Assembly (NCBI RefSeq): GCF_000224145.3
Contig: NC_020167.2
Location: forward strand, 5,394,287 to 5,458,286
DNA from: Ciona intestinalis
Lineage: Eukaryota; Chordata; Ascidiacea; Phlebobranchia; Cionidae
DNA: 64,000 nucleotides
Reading direction: 5' to 3'
Made by a program: the position numbers and the translations under genes. The notes below the pieces were generated by a model, which saw only the letters and a program-made list of their open reading frames with translations, did no database searches and was not told where the DNA came from. Of the stretch, positions 62,322-64,000 are shown piece by piece. How positions within the stretch are numbered: position 1 is the first letter of the stretch; the number at the start of each line of letters is the position of its first letter.

Positions 62322-64000
62322 TCACATACGACTGGCTTCTCTACTTGAAAGACGGGTGAGAATGGTCTCAACATCAGAATTGATCTGACTCTGAAAAATC
62401 CATAATTATAAAGGTAATTTAGGTGAAGTAATATTTAAAAACACAAGAACTTAAGCAATGTTAAAACTCCATGCTATTAAAAAAGATATAAAAAAAATAA
62501 GTTGCTAACCGTGGTAAATTACATACTTTAGCATAAATGCAAGCCAAATTGGACAATTTTCAATTTAATGTTAAACTATGCTATACCTGCATGCAAGGCC
62601 CTGATATTTTTGTTGAGTCATGCTTCGGTGACCCTGGTGGTGTTTCGGAGAATCTCAGTGATGAAGTGTTATGGAACTCTAGATTGATACTCACTTGCGC
62701 CATGTCGCTTGTCTTGCTACCAACTATTAACAAACAACTATCCATGCGCATAGAAATTAAACGTTCATAATATTTTTGTTAAAATCCATGCATGTTAGAG
62801 CTGTGCCCGTGTAACTTTCTATTATAACCATTCACCTAACTTTAACAACAATTAATTTTTGAAATTTGATTATTTCGTGCAGTATGCACATATCTATAAA
62901 GGTATTTGTATTGTAATTATAATAATAACCTTCATTTAAAGATTTGGTCTTGCTTGTACTTCTGTACTGATCCAGCATCTTGTCAACATCATTAGAATCA
63001 ACACTTTTGCTGTTGGTCTTTTTAAGCTTTGTCACATTAGTTACACTGGATGGCTTGACCTTCTTACCAAAAGCAACTTTGCTCTTATGTCTCTTGATTT
63101 TTTCCACAGGCTGTTGCTCAGTTTTCACGGTTGGTGTTTCTCTGATGTGTTTTATAAAAAAATAAAACAGTATACGTACAAAGTTACATATCTAAAAATA
63201 CCTAAATATATTCAAACCTTGTAAAAAAAAGCCCTGAAACGGTGTGTACCAAGTTACATGTCTAAAAATACTTAAATATAATCTCATGATATTTATTAAT
63301 ACAACCAAATAAAATGCTTACAGCTATTAAACTCTGGACATATAAAACAACTTACGCAGGTGGTGTTGCAGGTTTTTCAACCACAGCTTTTTCTTCCTTT
63401 GGTTGCTTGGGTTTAGTTGTTGGAGATGTTGGAGCAATTAATCCCTTCAATGCAGCACGACGTAAAATATCTTTCACCGTCATGGAGTCCATTGGGTCAA
63501 TCTGACATTGTATAAGATAAGGAATAGTTTTATTAATAAGCCATCATTATTATCAAAATGAAATACATTATAGATATTCAAATGTTGTATTTATTAGCCA
63601 TATTGGTCACTAATGGGTTGTTCAAATTAACAGCCAAATATAAGAAAATGCCCCAAAAAATAATCACCCACAGAGTAACATATTTGGTAACTAGTAAACT
63701 GACTCAAGGTGTCGGATACAGAACATCCATGTTATAATGACTGCCTTTTTTATCCACGCGAGTATAAAGCAAATTACATTCAAATGTTCATTGAAAAGTA
63801 TATGCTTGACTTTAAGTTCAAACGTCTAAAGTAAAGCTAATACACAAAACAAAAGTATTGCTACTTCTAATAGGACTAAGCTATATGCTGTATGAAAACA
63901 AATATTAAAACCGACCTCTCTTGATAGAACAGCAATAAAACATCCATTCATTTCAGAAGATTGTCGCATTTTAAGATATTTCTGTTTTAACAGGCTTGAC
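62322..64000 (-). CDS. Unrecognised gene, 3' part only
   Basis: Five exons join in phase from the right edge: 63916-64000 (partial), 63356-63501, 62930-63141, 62695-62723 (29 nt) and 62322-62390 with a stop. The visible C-terminus has a short conserved-looking block (LLKQKYLKMRQ, MNGCFIAVLSRE, IDPMDSMTVKDILRR), then a Lys/Pro/Thr-rich tail (TTKPKQPKEEKAVVEKP, KIKRHKSKVAFGKKVK) and a final helix-like SQINSDVETILTRLSSREA. The basic linker suggests a nuclear or nucleic-acid-associated protein, but no family was recognised. Confidence 0.65.
63596..63782 (+). mobile_element. SINE-like element, plus-strand 3' fragment
   Basis: TGGGTTGTTCAAATTAACAG, AATCACCCACAGAGTAACAT, CTGACTCAAGGTGTCGGATA and the tail GAGTATAAAGCAAATTACATT match the family; no tRNA-like head. 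Intronic. Confidence 0.58.

Overview
This is a 64 kb piece of an animal genome. It is AT-rich, with short exons, short GT-AG introns and closely packed genes. The gene set, the gene density and two abundant short repeat families point to a tunicate, most likely Ciona (intestinalis/robusta type). The species call rests on recalled features of Ciona DNA and was not checked by search. Three 50-N gaps and a fragment of plasmid polylinker beside one gap indicate an early plasmid-based shotgun assembly.

Left half (1-31,894, minus strand): one very large gene of about 63 coding exons, running off the left edge. Read 5' to 3' (right to left) it encodes a signal peptide, about 15 fibronectin type III domains, a PAN/apple-like domain, a PKD-like segment and an REJ module. 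A second PAN/apple-like domain lies inside the REJ module. Then come a GAIN/GPS region, a first membrane helix and most of a PLAT domain. This is a polycystin-1/PKDREJ family receptor with an unusual ectodomain. Nested antisense in one of its introns is a complete two-exon PA28-gamma (PSME3-like) gene.

Right half (33,016-64,000): a GALNT10-like glycosyltransferase (-) is divergent from the DEAD-box helicase DDX56 (+), which converges on CLYBL (-). Next on the minus strand are an unrecognised death-domain-like protein, MTERF3 and PLD6 (mitoPLD/Zucchini). PLD6 is divergent from a polyamine oxidase (+), which converges on an SLC25A15-type ornithine carrier (-). That carrier is divergent from FITM2 (+). 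The 3' end of an unrecognised minus-strand gene fills the right edge. CLYBL, MTERF3, PLD6 and SLC25A15 are all families known to act at mitochondria. The polyamine oxidase and ornithine carrier share a metabolic neighbourhood and have 3' ends that probably overlap.

Repeats include a MITE-like family, a tRNA-derived SINE-like family, a hAT-type MITE with perfect 8-bp target duplications, a palindromic 141-bp element and several local tandem duplications. Two of the three gaps look like assembly artefacts: one is an unmerged 25-bp contig overlap with vector sequence, and the other follows a roughly 1.5 kb apparent duplication best read as two alleles left side by side. Exon coordinates were derived by hand from splice consensus and reading-phase continuity; expect occasional errors of a few bases.
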